Positions 62,866 through 64,000 of a DNA stretch of 64,000 bases are shown in pieces (the stretch's first letter is position 1; each line of letters begins with the position of its first letter). Below the pieces are notes generated by a model. That model was not told where the DNA came from, made no database searches, and was given only the letters and a program-made list of their open reading frames with translations. The stretch lies in assembly GCF_023078275.1 (NCBI RefSeq), contig NC_062987.1:20817772-20881771 (forward strand). The letters are read 5' to 3'. The translations under genes were made by a program, and so were the position numbers. Source of the DNA: Leguminivora glycinivorella. Its lineage: Eukaryota; Arthropoda; Insecta; Lepidoptera; Tortricidae.

Positions 62866-63835
62866 GAAGTCAAACCATTTTGAACCATTATGAAGTAAAT
62901 AGATAATAAGAAGGTAATAAAAGAGAAGTGATTTGGCAAGATACTACAAGTATCTTATGACAACAGCACGAAGAGGAGAAAATAAAAATATAGAAAGTTA
63001 AAACTAGTGGAAATATTTCTTTGAACTAAATAGGTACATATGGTCTTGGATAGGCAACAATTATTCCTTTCATTCTATAAGAACACTACTTTTAATGCAT
63101 CTGTATACTTATTCTTTATTTACATGAACATATTTACATAATTATATAAGAAACTAATACTTATTGATATCTGTTTCGAAATAAAAAATTACAACATTAA
63201 AGCTGAATCTTACTTTACTACCTTGAAGTGTCATAAGGCTCATAATAGGCAAAATAATGTTTGAGTTAGATGTATTGAATTGAATTGAATTTTTAAAATT
63301 AAATGGCCTCAGTCCATTGGAGGGACTATTTTGCCAGTGTCAAGGTAATATAAGCAAATTGTTATGGATTTTGGTACGGTAAGTACGACAGTGTTCGGTA
63401 GTTGGCACTTGTAAATTGATAGCTAGATTTTACAAGGGCACGTGGACTATCGACATTAAGACCGGAGCTCAGCCTTCGTAAGGTATAGAAATCATCACTT
63501 ATTTAGTACGGTTTATCAGTTATACGAATAGAATCATCGATTGAGTATAATGGACATAATGGATATGTAGGTACCTAATTGACTACTATGTATACAATTT
63601 ATGAATTTATAAATCCATTTTCACGCCTTTTACTAAATAGGCCGTCTATGCAGCTTCTATGTAGCTATAAATGATAGGATGAAAATCTTTGATACGAGTG
63701 AAAACAAACACTTTTGCCGTATAAAATGTATATTCTTAGTTATAGTTATATGTAAACTGTTCCTTAAATTACTAAATTGTATAATAATTATTAGTAATAG
63801 GTACACAGTTAAAACTATTGTTAAGACTAGAAACT
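62866..63835. other. 3' flank of the plus-strand membrane gene
   Basis: AATAAA at about 62981-62986 is the likely poly(A) signal, about 115 bases past the stop. A GAATTGAATTGAATTTT tract followed by TGGCCTCAGTCCATTGGAGG (63278-63340) may be a retroelement end. The rest is unrecognised. Confidence 0.45.
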
Positions 63836-63958
63836 TAGGCCCACTTGCACTAATCACTTCACTCAGGGTTAGTGGGCTGTCATCTGTCAAATTGCATATA
63901 AAATGGAGGGTTAACCCTCGGGTTAACCCTCCATTTTCGTTGGTGCAAGTGGCCGTTA
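63836..63958. mobile_element. Short MITE (GGCCCACTTGCAC ends), copy 2
   Basis: TTAGGCCCACTTGCACTAAT is mirrored by GTTGGTGCAAGTGGCCGTTA, with an inner palindrome GGGTTAACCCTCGGGTTAAC CC. Related to 20718-20832. Confidence 0.8.
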
Positions 63959-64000
63959 GAGGTATATTAACAAAGCAATATGCAAAAATGCAATTTGCTA

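Overview
The window is from an insect nuclear genome, almost certainly Lepidoptera. Genes are split by AT-rich introns with GT/AG splice sites. The intergenic DNA is dense with tRNA-derived SINEs, Helitron-like elements with CTAG ends, RTE-type LINE tails, many hairpin MITEs and one BEL/Pao LTR retrotransposon. All assignments come from reading the sequence; no search was run. Most of the short open frames in the window are chance or repeat-derived.

Genes. The core of the window is a tandem array of seven minus-strand genes for small four-pass membrane proteins: (1) 3565-4859, partial; (2) 11701-16766; (3) 20005-23588; (4) 24706-33955; (5) 35194-37638; (6) 39766-44795; (7) 46509-48770. All are interrupted by introns, and in the six complete copies four exons join with the same phases (0, 0, 1). 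Exon 1 carries a Cys-rich N-terminus ending in an R/K-G...G-Y/F motif. Exon 2 carries TM1-TM2 and usually ends near VAGHK. Exon 3 has 63 codons plus one base in five copies and 59 plus one in gene 2. Exon 4 carries the end of TM4 and a variable cytosolic-type tail. An eighth, divergent relative lies on the plus strand at 52439-62865 in five exons with the same core phases. The Cys-Cys-x-Cys...R-x-G N-terminus and four-TM plan recall lysosome-associated LAPTM/Mtp proteins; that family link is inference. Between the array and the plus-strand relative sits a single-exon, Diedel-like secreted Cys-rich protein gene (49552-49959).

Mobile DNA. A BEL/Pao element (26146-32425, identical-looking 464-bp LTRs, 5-bp target duplication) lies antisense in intron 2 of array gene 4. 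Its polyprotein lacks the middle of the reverse transcriptase and has a frameshift. Other elements include an 872-bp hAT-like element inside a SINE (17896-18767), an 849-bp foldback (10115-10963), a five-level nest at 54829-59439, Helitron-like elements (42176-43631, 40673-40809), several families of hairpin elements and a hexanucleotide array (42829-43217).

The most interesting biology is in the membrane-protein array. Two members (array gene 1 and the plus-strand relative) carry downstream tandem copies of only the 3' part of an exon with its splice donor. The C-terminal tails of the array grow and shrink through a 10-11-residue Cys-containing repeat: none in gene 3, about seven in gene 4, and a stop codon followed by further repeats in gene 5.
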